DNA from: Pseudomonas sp. MWU13-2105
Lineage (GTDB): Bacteria; Pseudomonadota; Gammaproteobacteria; Pseudomonadales; Pseudomonadaceae
Direction: 5' to 3'
DNA: 64,000 nt
NCBI RefSeq assembly: GCF_023242315.1
Contig: NZ_JALLIY010000010.1
Span: forward strand, 62,001 to 126,000
Below, in pieces: positions 24,141 through 31,516 of this stretch (its first letter is position 1; the number at the start of each line of letters is the position of its first letter). The notes under the pieces were generated by a model, which saw only the letters and a list, made by a program, of their open reading frames with translations, had not been told where the DNA came from and searched no databases. The translations under genes and the position numbers were made by a program.

Positions 24141-25031
24141 ATGAAGCTGAGCCTGGGACCCGTGCTGTTTTACTGGGACAAAACCCAATTGGGGCAGTTT
24201 TACTCGGAAATGTCCGCCTTGCCCCTGGATGTCATCTACCTGGGGGAAACCGTGTGTTCGAAACGCCGGGCCTTTTCCCTTGATCAATGGCTGGGCCTGG
24301 GACGCGAATTGCAGACCTGTACCCAGGCGCAACTGGTGCTCTCGAGCCTGACCCTGATCGAGGCCGCCTCGGAACTCTCGAGCCTGCGGCGCCTGTGCGA
24401 CAACGGCGAGTTGCTGGTGGAGGCCAACGATATGGGCGCGGTGCAGTTCCTCGCCGAACGGCAGTTGCCCTTTGTCGCGGGGCCGGCGCTGAACCTGTAC
24501 AACGGTCATGCCCTCGGTCAGTTGCTCGATTGCGGGATGATCCGTTGGGTGCCGCCGGTGGAGTGCTCGGCGCAGTTGATCCGTGCGGTACTCGACCAGG
24601 TGCGCGAGCTGGGCCGGGCGGTGCCGGAAGTCGAAGTCTTTGCCTATGGGCATCTGCCCCTGGCCTATTCGGCGCGCTGTTTCACCGCCCGCGCGCAAAA
24701 CCGGCCCAAGGACGACTGCCAGTTCTGCTGCCTCGACTACCCCGATGGCCTGGCGCTGAGCAGCCAGGAAGGCCAGCCGCTGTTCACCCTCAACGGTATC
24801 CAGACCATGTCGGCCGAGGTCACCAATCTGTTGGCCGATTATCCCGGGCTGGTCGCCTGCGGCGCCGATCTGCTGCGCCTGAGCCCTCGGGCCCAGGGCA
24901 TGACCGAGGTGATCGCGGCCTATCGGCGGGTCTGTCTGGGCGAGACGCCGCCGCTGTTCGTCGACGGCTGCAACGGCTATTGGCATGGCCAGGCCGGGAT
25001 GTTGCGGGTAGAGGAGGTGGGCCTGTGTTGA
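24141..25031 (+). CDS. ubiV: O2-independent ubiquinone hydroxylation protein UbiV
   Basis: A 296-residue U32-family partner of UbiU; both carry a 4Fe-4S cluster and form a heterodimer. The expected cysteines are present: C39 in YLGETVCSKRR, then one in SARCFTARAQNRPKDDC and two in CQFCC. It starts 10 nt after ubiU with GGGACTGGAA upstream, and its stop overlaps the GTG start of ubiT. Confidence 0.94.
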   Translation: MKLSLGPVLFYWDKTQLGQFYSEMSALPLDVIYLGETVCSKRRAFSLDQWLGLGRELQTCTQAQLVLSSLTLIEAASELSSLRRLCDNGELLVEANDMGAVQFLAERQLPFVAGPALNLYNGHALGQLLDCGMIRWVPPVECSAQLIRAVLDQVRELGRAVPEVEVFAYGHLPLAYSARCFTARAQNRPKDDCQFCCLDYPDGLALSSQEGQPLFTLNGIQTMSAEVTNLLADYPGLVACGADLLRLSPRAQGMTEVIAAYRRVCLGETPPLFVDGCNGYWHGQAGMLRVEEVGLC

Positions 25032-25495
25032 ATCGGAAAAAGTGGCTGTTGCGTGGAGCCGACCGTTTGCTGCCGTTGGTTCGCCGAGTGCCGTTCGGGC
25101 TGCAAAGGTTGGCCCTGCAACAGGGGCTCAACCGCTGTTTCGCCGAGCCGTTGGGCGATGGCCAGTTCGACCTGTTGCGCGGGCGCTGGTTGTGCCTGCG
25201 AATTCCCGACCTGGGGCTGAGCTGGTACCTGACCCGGGGGCGCGAGGGCTTGCAGATCGCCGCGCGGGCCCGGGCCGATGTGACCATCAGCGGTAACTGG
25301 CGCGAGTTCCTGCTCCTGGCCAGTCGCCAGGAAGACCCGGATACGCTGTTCTTTCGCCGGCGCCTGGTGATCGAAGGCGATACCGAGCTGGGCTTGACCT
25401 TGAAGAACCTGATCGACAGCCTCGACCCCGAGGTCTTGCCGGTTTGGTTATGGCGCAATCTGGAGCGTGCCGGGAAGGGCCTGGCGGCGGGTTGA
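25025..25495 (+). CDS. ubiT: SCP2-domain ubiquinone accessory factor UbiT
   Basis: A 156-residue protein with a sterol-carrier SCP2 domain (from about residue 40: GDGQFDLLRGRWLCLRIPDLGLSWYLT through VTISGNWREFLLLASRQEDPDTLFFRRRLVIEGDTELGLTLKNLIDSLD). UbiT binds ubiquinone intermediates and stands in for UbiJ under anoxia. A GTG start at 25025 is chosen because GAGGAGG lies 7 nt upstream; TTG at 25028 is the alternative. The gene overlaps the end of ubiV, giving a tight ubiUVT unit. Confidence 0.9.
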   Translation: MLNRKKWLLRGADRLLPLVRRVPFGLQRLALQQGLNRCFAEPLGDGQFDLLRGRWLCLRIPDLGLSWYLTRGREGLQIAARARADVTISGNWREFLLLASRQEDPDTLFFRRRLVIEGDTELGLTLKNLIDSLDPEVLPVWLWRNLERAGKGLAAG

Positions 25496-25513
25496 GGCAA
25501 GCACCGCCCGGCG

Positions 25514-25903
25514 TCAAATTTCCTTGACTGAGAGGCGCCGGTCGCGCTGTACAAGCAGTTGCCCGATCTCGGCAAACAGCTCGTCGGCCTGCGCCGGGCT
25601 GCAATCCTCGCCATAGCGTTTGCGCACGCCGTGCTGGCTGAGGATCAGGTGCATATCGGCCCGCAGGCCATGCTGTTGCAGACAGCTTTCCACGCATTGC
25701 AGCGGACAGCCGTCCAGCGCCAGGATCCGCCGTCCCGAACGGGCCTTGTTGACCAGCGCGGCGACATGCCCACCCACGCCGACGATGCAGGACATTTGCG
25801 CGAGGCCCGCGCGATCCAGGCGCAGGGCCAGGGTGTTGGCCAGTTGGGCGACGTTGGAGCAGCCTGAGCAGGAGTAAACCAGAGGCAAGGTTGAAGGGGG
25901 CAT
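25514..25903 (-). CDS. Putative metal-binding DGC-domain protein
   Basis: A 129-residue small soluble protein of the DGC family (putative zinc- or Fe-S-binding). Cysteines are at C12 and C15 (YSCSGCSNVAQ), C39, and in the name-giving ALDGCPLQCVESCL motif (D64-G65-C66, C70, C74). A perfect FNR-type box lies 55 bp upstream, so it probably belongs to the anaerobic regulon. Members occur near nar and other anaerobic genes, but no biochemical role is proven. It converges with ubiT. Confidence 0.8.
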   Translation of the reverse strand: MPPSTLPLVYSCSGCSNVAQLANTLALRLDRAGLAQMSCIVGVGGHVAALVNKARSGRRILALDGCPLQCVESCLQQHGLRADMHLILSQHGVRKRYGEDCSPAQADELFAEIGQLLVQRDRRLSVKEI

Positions 25904-25957
25904 GAATGCTCTCCGCTGATGGACCCCGCCAGTGTGCAAGTCTGCCAGCCGCGCGCC

Positions 25958-25971
25958 TTGATTGCGATCAA
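25958..25971 (-). promoter_or_regulatory. Perfect DNR/ANR box before the DGC gene
   Basis: TTGATTGCGATCAA is an exact FNR palindrome. Its centre is 62 bp from the DGC gene start (minus strand). It lies between the DGC gene and the end of narL, so only the DGC gene can use it as a promoter. Confidence 0.88.
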
Positions 25972-26007
25972 GTCCGTCCGCGCCGGGGCTCCCGGGGGCC
26001 ATGCGCG

Positions 26008-26655
26008 TCAGCCGGCGCCGCGCAGATGCTCCATGGCCCAGACCGCCGCCTCGACCCGCGAACGCAGGCCGAGCTTGTGCAGCAGGTTCTTCACGTGAAC
26101 CTTGACCGTGCCTTCGGTGATGCCCAGCTTGTGGCCGATCACCTTGTTGCTCAGGCCACTGGCAATGGTCTTGAGCACCTGGCGCTCGCGTTCGGTCAGC
26201 TCCACCTCCGGCTGGCGCGGTGGCGAGCGCAGCGCCTGGGCCATGACCCGGGTCAGGCCGGGACTGACCACCAGGGAGCCGTTCAAGGCATCGCGGATGT
26301 ACTGGATCAGCAACTCCGGCTCCATGTCCTTGAGCAGATAACCATCGGCGTCCAGGCGCAGCGCGTCACGGATATCGTCTTCGGCGTCGGACACGGTGAA
26401 CAGCAGGATCTTGCCCCGATAGTTCATGGCGCGCAGGCAGCGCAGGGTTTCGATGCCGTTCATCCGTGGCATGTTGTTGTCGAGCAGCACCAGGTCGGGT
26501 TGCAGCGGCGCGATCAGGGTCAGGGCTTCCTCGCCATGATTGGCTTCGCCGACGACGCACAAGTCATCTTCCAGTTCGAGGATCTGGCGAATGCCGTGAC
26601 GCATCATCGGATGGTCGTCGACCAGCAGGATCCGCGATTGCGGGGACAGGTTCAT
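26008..26655 (-). CDS. narL: Nitrate/nitrite response regulator NarL
   Basis: A 215-residue NarL/FixJ-family response regulator, activating narK-narGHJI in response to nitrate. The receiver domain has the acidic pocket VDDH and the phosphoacceptor D59 in LVLLDNNMPRMNG. The C-terminal GerE HTH is LTERERQVLKTIASGLSNKVIGHKLGITEGTVKVHVKNLLHKLG. Its ATG overlaps the narX stop. Candidate 7-2-7 binding sites are present before narK1. Confidence 0.95.
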   Translation of the reverse strand: MNLSPQSRILLVDDHPMMRHGIRQILELEDDLCVVGEANHGEEALTLIAPLQPDLVLLDNNMPRMNGIETLRCLRAMNYRGKILLFTVSDAEDDIRDALRLDADGYLLKDMEPELLIQYIRDALNGSLVVSPGLTRVMAQALRSPPRQPEVELTERERQVLKTIASGLSNKVIGHKLGITEGTVKVHVKNLLHKLGLRSRVEAAVWAMEHLRGAG

Positions 26656-28454
26656 AGGACACTACCTTCTGTTGGCTGTCCGAGGAACTCCGGGCGGAAC
26701 TCCATCTGGACGAGGGTGCCCTGGGGCGCCCTGGAATGTATCTGTAGGCGGCCATGGAGGCTGCGCGCCCGTTCATTCATGATGTTCAGGCCGTGATGTT
26801 CGCGTTGGTCGACGCTACCGCTGAAGCCACGGCCATCGTCCTCGATCGACAGGCGCACGGTTTCGCCGTCCTGGCGCAGTTGCAGCCAGGCATTTTCCGC
26901 ATGGGCGTGGCGCAGGCAGTTGGAAAGCGCTTCGCGAGTGATCTGCAGGATGTGGATCTGCTCGCTGGCGGACAGTTCGAAGGCCAGGCTGTCGACGTGC
27001 AGGTGGACCTGGAAATCGCCCCGGCTGGAGAACTCCTCGGCGGTATCCTGGAGTTCCTGGACCAGCCCGGCGTCGTGGATCTGCAGGCGAAAGGTGGTCA
27101 GCAGTTCGCGCAGCTGGCGGTAGGCATTGTTCAGGCCCTCGCGCAGCTCGGCGGTGACGGTTTCCAGGGTCGCCACCGGCTCGCCACGGCGCATCAGGGT
27201 CTGCATGCGGCTGACTTGCAGCTTCATGTAGGACAGCGCCTGGGCCAGTGAGTCGTGCAGTTCGCGGGCGATGATGGTGCGCTCTTCGAGCAGCAGCAGG
27301 CGGTGGTCCTGCTCGCGTTGGCGCTTGAGCGAGAGCGAGGTGCCGATCAGGTTGGCCAGGGCTTGGATCAGCTCGGTTTCCCAGGCTTGCGGCGTGTGCT
27401 CGTCGACGAAATGTGCCTTGAGCTCGCCCAGTTCGCTGCCCTGGTTGCTGATGCTGAAAGTGTGCGGATTACCCTGGTGGTGCTTCTGGCAGGTGGCGCA
27501 ATGGCTGCCGGCGCAGACATCGCGGCTGTTGGCACCATGCAGCACCAGCAGTTGCTGGGCCGGGGCCTGCATCCGGCCTTGCAGGCACAGCGACAGGCGC
27601 AAGCCGGGCAGGCGTTGCTGGAAGCGCCGGATCAGTTCATCCAGCCCCTCGGCATTGGCCAGCCGCGTGGCCAGGCTGCGACTGCTCTGATAGAGCAGTT
27701 CCAGGGCGGCATTGGCCTGTTGCAGGTTCAGGGTCTTTTGCCGGACCTGAGTCTCCAGGGTGCGGTGGGACTGCTCGATGGTCTCGGCCATGGCGTTGAA
27801 GCTGGTGGCCAACTCTCCCAGTTCGTCCTGGGATTGATGGTTGACCCGTACCTGGAAGTCACCGCGGCGAAAGCGTTGGTTCGCCTCCACCAGTTCCTTG
27901 AGCGGGGTGATCACGCCGTACTGCAATTCATACAAACCCAACAGCAGCACGATCATGGTGGTGAACAGGGCCGCACCCTGGATCACCTGTTGCCAGGTTT
28001 GCTTGTGCTCGCTTTGGCGCTGCAGCAGGTTGACGAACTGGTTCAGTTGTTCAACGAAGGGCGGAGCCCCGGCTTGAAACGAGTCGACATCGCCACGCTC
28101 CAGCGCCGGGCGCAGATTCTCCTTCCAATTTTGCTGGATCTGCTGGTAGCTGGCTTGCAGGTCGAGACTCGCGCCATCTTCCAGCACCGCCTTGAGTGAC
28201 TCGCTGGAGAGGCGCTGTTGCAGGCTGTCGGTGATGCCGCTGATTTCTGCGCTGGCGGCCCCCGCGGCGAGCTTCCAGCACAGGTGGTAGGTTTCCATGC
28301 GCACCGAGCCGGCGGTGTTGATCGCGGCCGCGTCGCCCTGGCTGAACCAGGCGATCAGCCCGGCGCTCAACGAGCTGGCCAGGGCCAGCACGGCGATCAG
28401 GATCACCGCGAGCCCGGCGCGGGCGGGCAGGGAGCTGCGCAGCCAGCGAATCAA
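26652..28454 (-). CDS. narX: Nitrate/nitrite sensor histidine kinase NarX
   Basis: Membrane histidine kinase of about 600 residues. Layout: TM1 at about 12-37; a periplasmic sensor with the P-box-like NTAGSVRMETYHLCWKL; TM2 at about 158-178; HAMP; a linker with cysteine-rich DVCAGSHCATCQ; a HisKA_3 domain with ELHDSLAQALSYMKLQ (phospho-His); and an ATPase domain ending EDDGRGF ... HGLNIMNERA. The start is uncertain: the frame begins with TTG and there is no strong ribosome site. The kinase is cotranscribed with narL and divergent from narK1. Confidence 0.93.
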   Translation of the reverse strand: MIRWLRSSLPARAGLAVILIAVLALASSLSAGLIAWFSQGDAAAINTAGSVRMETYHLCWKLAAGAASAEISGITDSLQQRLSSESLKAVLEDGASLDLQASYQQIQQNWKENLRPALERGDVDSFQAGAPPFVEQLNQFVNLLQRQSEHKQTWQQVIQGAALFTTMIVLLLGLYELQYGVITPLKELVEANQRFRRGDFQVRVNHQSQDELGELATSFNAMAETIEQSHRTLETQVRQKTLNLQQANAALELLYQSSRSLATRLANAEGLDELIRRFQQRLPGLRLSLCLQGRMQAPAQQLLVLHGANSRDVCAGSHCATCQKHHQGNPHTFSISNQGSELGELKAHFVDEHTPQAWETELIQALANLIGTSLSLKRQREQDHRLLLLEERTIIARELHDSLAQALSYMKLQVSRMQTLMRRGEPVATLETVTAELREGLNNAYRQLRELLTTFRLQIHDAGLVQELQDTAEEFSSRGDFQVHLHVDSLAFELSASEQIHILQITREALSNCLRHAHAENAWLQLRQDGETVRLSIEDDGRGFSGSVDQREHHGLNIMNERARSLHGRLQIHSRAPQGTLVQMEFRPEFLGQPTEGSVL

Positions 28455-28545
28455 GGCTGTCGCCCAGGGGCAACGACGGGAATACCGGGCATATCGAACT
28501 CCAGGGGATGGCTGGCAATGATTTTGCTGCCGGTCCCTGGCGCTC

Positions 28546-28561
28546 TACCTCTAAAGAGTTG
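28546..28561 (+). promoter_or_regulatory. NarL 7-2-7 site, distal, before narK1
   Basis: TACCTCT-AA-AGAGTTG has a perfect left heptamer and a right heptamer with two mismatches to TACYYMT-N2-AKRRGTA. It lies 97 bp upstream of a stronger copy and could bind cooperatively with it. Confidence 0.55.
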
Positions 28562-28642
28562 TCGATCGTCCGATGCCCGCAAACGCTTCGCGCGGCGAAG
28601 GCAAGAGGCTGATAAACAAAGGGTTCTGAGGTTTTTTCGGTC

Positions 28643-28658
28643 TACCTCTTTGGAGGTA
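28643..28658 (+). promoter_or_regulatory. NarL 7-2-7 site before narK1
   Basis: TACCTCT-TT-GGAGGTA fits TACYYMT-N2-AKRRGTA with one mismatch and is also part of a 7-bp perfect inverted repeat. It lies 54 bp upstream of the FNR box at 28697. Enhancer-like NarL sites upstream of an ANR site are the known layout at nar promoters. Confidence 0.8.
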
Positions 28659-28696
28659 GGCGTCGCCAGCATAGCCCTGGACCCCCCTGGGCTTCG

Positions 28697-28710
28697 TTGA
28701 TAAGGATCAA
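28697..28710 (+). promoter_or_regulatory. Perfect ANR/DNR box of the narK1 promoter
   Basis: TTGATAAGGATCAA is an exact FNR palindrome centred 66 bp before the narK1 ATG. With the box at -41.5 the start would fall near 28745. The 28455-28769 intergenic region otherwise holds only the two NarL sites. Confidence 0.92.
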
Positions 28711-28769
28711 GTTTTTGCGGGGTATGCCTCTCTAGTCTGCGGCCATGGCTAACTGATCTGGAGAGCGAG

Positions 28770-30074
28770 ATGACCCAACCGCGTGTACGACAAGGCCTGG
28801 TGCTGGGCATGAGCACGCTGGCCTTCACTGTGTGTTTCATGGTCTGGATGATGTTTGCCGTGCTCGGCGTGCCGATCAAGGAACTGCTCCAGCTCAACGA
28901 AACCCAGTTCGGCCTGCTGGTCGCGACCCCGGTCCTGACCGGCTCGCTGGTCCGTTTGCCGCTGGGCTTGCTGACCGACCGGTTTGGCGGGCGCATTGTG
29001 TTTTTCCTGTTGATGCTGTCCTGCGTGCTGCCGCTGTACCTGATCACCTACGCCACGGCCTATTGGCAGTTCCTGGTCCTGGGCTTGTTCGTCGGCCTGG
29101 CCGGTGGTTCGTTTTCCGTCGGTATCGCCTATGTGGCCAAGTGGTTCGACCAGGACAACCAGGGCTTCGCCATGGGCATCTTCGGCGCCGGCAATGCCGG
29201 GTCCGCACTGACCAAGTTTCTCGCCCCGGCGCTGATCGCCGCGGGCAGCTGGCAACTGGTGCCGAAAGTCTTCAGCGCGATCCTCTTTATCACTGCGTTG
29301 CTGTTCTGGTTTCTCAGCGCCGAGAACAAGGCGCACCGCAGTGCCTCGGGCACCCCGCTGCGCGAACAGCTTGCTTCACTGAAGGACCCGGCGGTCTGGC
29401 GTTACTGCCAGTACTACTCGATCGTCTTCGGCGGCTATGTCGCGCTGGCCTTGTGGATGACCAAATACTACGTGCAGGAATATGGCTTCAGCCTGCAAAG
29501 CGCGGCGCTGCTGGCCGCCTGCTTTTCCCTGCCGGGCGGCGTGCTGCGTGCCGTCGGCGGCTGGCTGTCGGATCGCTGGGGCGCGCAGAGCGTGACCTGG
29601 TGGGTGCTCTGGGTCAGCTGGATCTGCCTGTTCCTGCTGTCCTATCCGCAGACCCAGCTGCAAGTGCAAACCATCAATGGCCCGTTGGACCTGCACATCG
29701 GCCTGAGCCCGACGCTGTTCACCGGCCTGCTGTTTGTCATGGGTATCGCCTTCGCCTTCGGCAAGGCCTCGGTTTTCAAATACATCGCCAATGACTATCC
29801 GAAAAACATGGGCGCGGTGTCCGGCATCGTCGGCCTGGCCGGTGGCCTGGGCGGCTTCGTCCTGCCGATCCTGTTCGGTGCGCTGGTGGACCTGACCGGC
29901 GTGCGCTCCTCCTGCTTCATGTTGATGTACGGCGTGGTCTGGGTCTCCCTGACCTGGATGTACTTCAGCGAAGTTCGTCGGCGCCCGCTGCTGGGTAAAC
30001 AGCCAGCGCTCGCCACTGCCCCGTTTTCCAGCCTTGTCCAAGGAGACGAATATGTCTGTTCTACAAAAGCCTGA
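28770..30074 (+). CDS. narK1: Nitrate/nitrite transporter NarK1
   Basis: A 434-residue major facilitator of the nitrate/nitrite porter family with 12 predicted helices. Family motifs: GTPVLTGSLVRLPLGLLTDRFGGR-like loop 2-3 (RLPLGLLTDRFGG), the first nitrate signature GNAGSALTKF and the second GLAGGLGGFVLP near residue 350. Under family knowledge NarK1 is the proton-nitrate symporter type. GGAG precedes the ATG. The C-terminus overlaps narK2 by 23 nt. First gene of narK1K2GHJI. Confidence 0.93.
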   Translation: MTQPRVRQGLVLGMSTLAFTVCFMVWMMFAVLGVPIKELLQLNETQFGLLVATPVLTGSLVRLPLGLLTDRFGGRIVFFLLMLSCVLPLYLITYATAYWQFLVLGLFVGLAGGSFSVGIAYVAKWFDQDNQGFAMGIFGAGNAGSALTKFLAPALIAAGSWQLVPKVFSAILFITALLFWFLSAENKAHRSASGTPLREQLASLKDPAVWRYCQYYSIVFGGYVALALWMTKYYVQEYGFSLQSAALLAACFSLPGGVLRAVGGWLSDRWGAQSVTWWVLWVSWICLFLLSYPQTQLQVQTINGPLDLHIGLSPTLFTGLLFVMGIAFAFGKASVFKYIANDYPKNMGAVSGIVGLAGGLGGFVLPILFGALVDLTGVRSSCFMLMYGVVWVSLTWMYFSEVRRRPLLGKQPALATAPFSSLVQGDEYVCSTKA

Positions 30075-31449
30075 GAGCGGCCCGGTCATTCATGACTGGC
30101 GCCCGGAAGACTCAGCGTTCTGGGGCAGTAGTGGCAAACAGACAGCAACGCGCAACCTGTGGATTTCCATTCCCGCGCTGCTGCTGGCCTTTGCCGTGTG
30201 GATGGTCTGGAGCACGGTGATCGTGCGCCTGAACGCCATCGGCTTCAGTTTTACCACCGATCAATTGTTCTGGCTGGCGGCTTTGCCGGGGTTGTCCGGG
30301 GCCACCTTGCGGGTCTTCTACTCCTTTATGGTGCCGATCTTCGGCGGCCGCCGCTGGACCGCCCTGAGCACCGCCTCGCTGCTGCTGCCGTCGATCTGGA
30401 TGGGCTTCGCGGTGCAGGACCCGGGCACCTCCTACAGTGTGTTCGTGTTGATCGCCTTGCTCTGCGGTTTTGGTGGCGGCAACTTCGCCTCGAGCATGTC
30501 CAACATCAGCTTCTTCTACCCCAAGTCGCAGCAGGGCACGGCCCTGGGGCTGAATGCCGGCCTGGGTAACCTGGGCGTGTCGGTGATGCAGTTCTGTGTG
30601 CCGCTGGTGATTACCTTCGGCGCGTTCGGCGCCATGGGCGGAGCGTCGCAAGTCCTGCCGGACGGCGGCCAGTTGTGGCTGCAGAACGCGGGGTTCCTCT
30701 GGGTGCCGTTCATTCTCGCGGTAACGCTGGCGGCCTGGTTCGGCATGAATGACTTGTCCAGCGCCAAAGCGTCGTTCAGCGAGCAGGCGGTGATCTTCAA
30801 ACGCAAGCACAACTGGCTGATGTGCTGGTTGTACCTGGCCACCTTCGGCTCGTTCATCGGCTTTTCCGCGGCGTTCCCGCTGCTGATCAAGACCTCCTTC
30901 CCGGATGTCATCGCCTTGAAGTTCGCCTTCCTCGGCCCCTTGGTCGGTGCCCTGGTGCGGCCGTTGGGTGGCTGGCTGGCGGACAAGCTCGGCGGCGCGA
31001 AGGTGACCTTGTGGAACTTCGTGGCGATGATCGTGATGGTCTTCGGCGTCCTGCACTTCCTGCCGCACAACGGCGCAGGCGGCAACTTCTACGGCTTCCT
31101 CGGCCTGTTCATGCTGCTGTTCATCACCACCGGGATCGGCAACGGTTCGACCTTCCGGATGATCCCGGTGATCTTCCGCACCCTGCATGAAAAATTCTCT
31201 GCCGGGAAGGCGCCCGAGGCTCGCGAGCAGGCGCTGAAGAATGCCGGCAAGGAATCGGCTGCGGTGCTCGGCTTCAGTTCGGCGATCGGCGCCTTCGGTG
31301 CGTTCTTCATTCCGAAATCCTTTGGCACTTCGATGGCCCATACCGGCGGCCCGGAGATGGCCTTCTACATGTTCGTCGGCTTTTACCTGAGCTGCATCGT
31401 GGTGACCTGGTGGTGGTACGCGCGCAAAGGCGCCGCGACACCCTGCTGA
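30052..31449 (+). CDS. narK2: Nitrate/nitrite antiporter NarK2
   Basis: A 465-residue MFS nitrate porter, the second half of the tandem. Nitrate signature AGLGNLGVSVMQF and the later region near SAIGAFGAFFIPKSFGTS are visible, and an extended insertion precedes the final helices. In P. aeruginosa NarK2 is the main nitrate/nitrite exchanger in denitrification. The ATG at 30052 is chosen because AGGAG lies directly upstream; a TTG six codons earlier is in frame but has no site. Confidence 0.93.
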   Translation: MSVLQKPESGPVIHDWRPEDSAFWGSSGKQTATRNLWISIPALLLAFAVWMVWSTVIVRLNAIGFSFTTDQLFWLAALPGLSGATLRVFYSFMVPIFGGRRWTALSTASLLLPSIWMGFAVQDPGTSYSVFVLIALLCGFGGGNFASSMSNISFFYPKSQQGTALGLNAGLGNLGVSVMQFCVPLVITFGAFGAMGGASQVLPDGGQLWLQNAGFLWVPFILAVTLAAWFGMNDLSSAKASFSEQAVIFKRKHNWLMCWLYLATFGSFIGFSAAFPLLIKTSFPDVIALKFAFLGPLVGALVRPLGGWLADKLGGAKVTLWNFVAMIVMVFGVLHFLPHNGAGGNFYGFLGLFMLLFITTGIGNGSTFRMIPVIFRTLHEKFSAGKAPEAREQALKNAGKESAAVLGFSSAIGAFGAFFIPKSFGTSMAHTGGPEMAFYMFVGFYLSCIVVTWWWYARKGAATPC

Positions 31450-31516
31450 GTCAAGCCGAATCCAACCATTGCGTGGGCGGGGCACAGAACCCCGCGAAGC
31501 CTGAGAGGTATACACC

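Noticed and set aside
30034..30051. TTG start for narK2 six codons upstream
   Set aside because: The AGGAG site lies inside this extension and serves the ATG at 30052.
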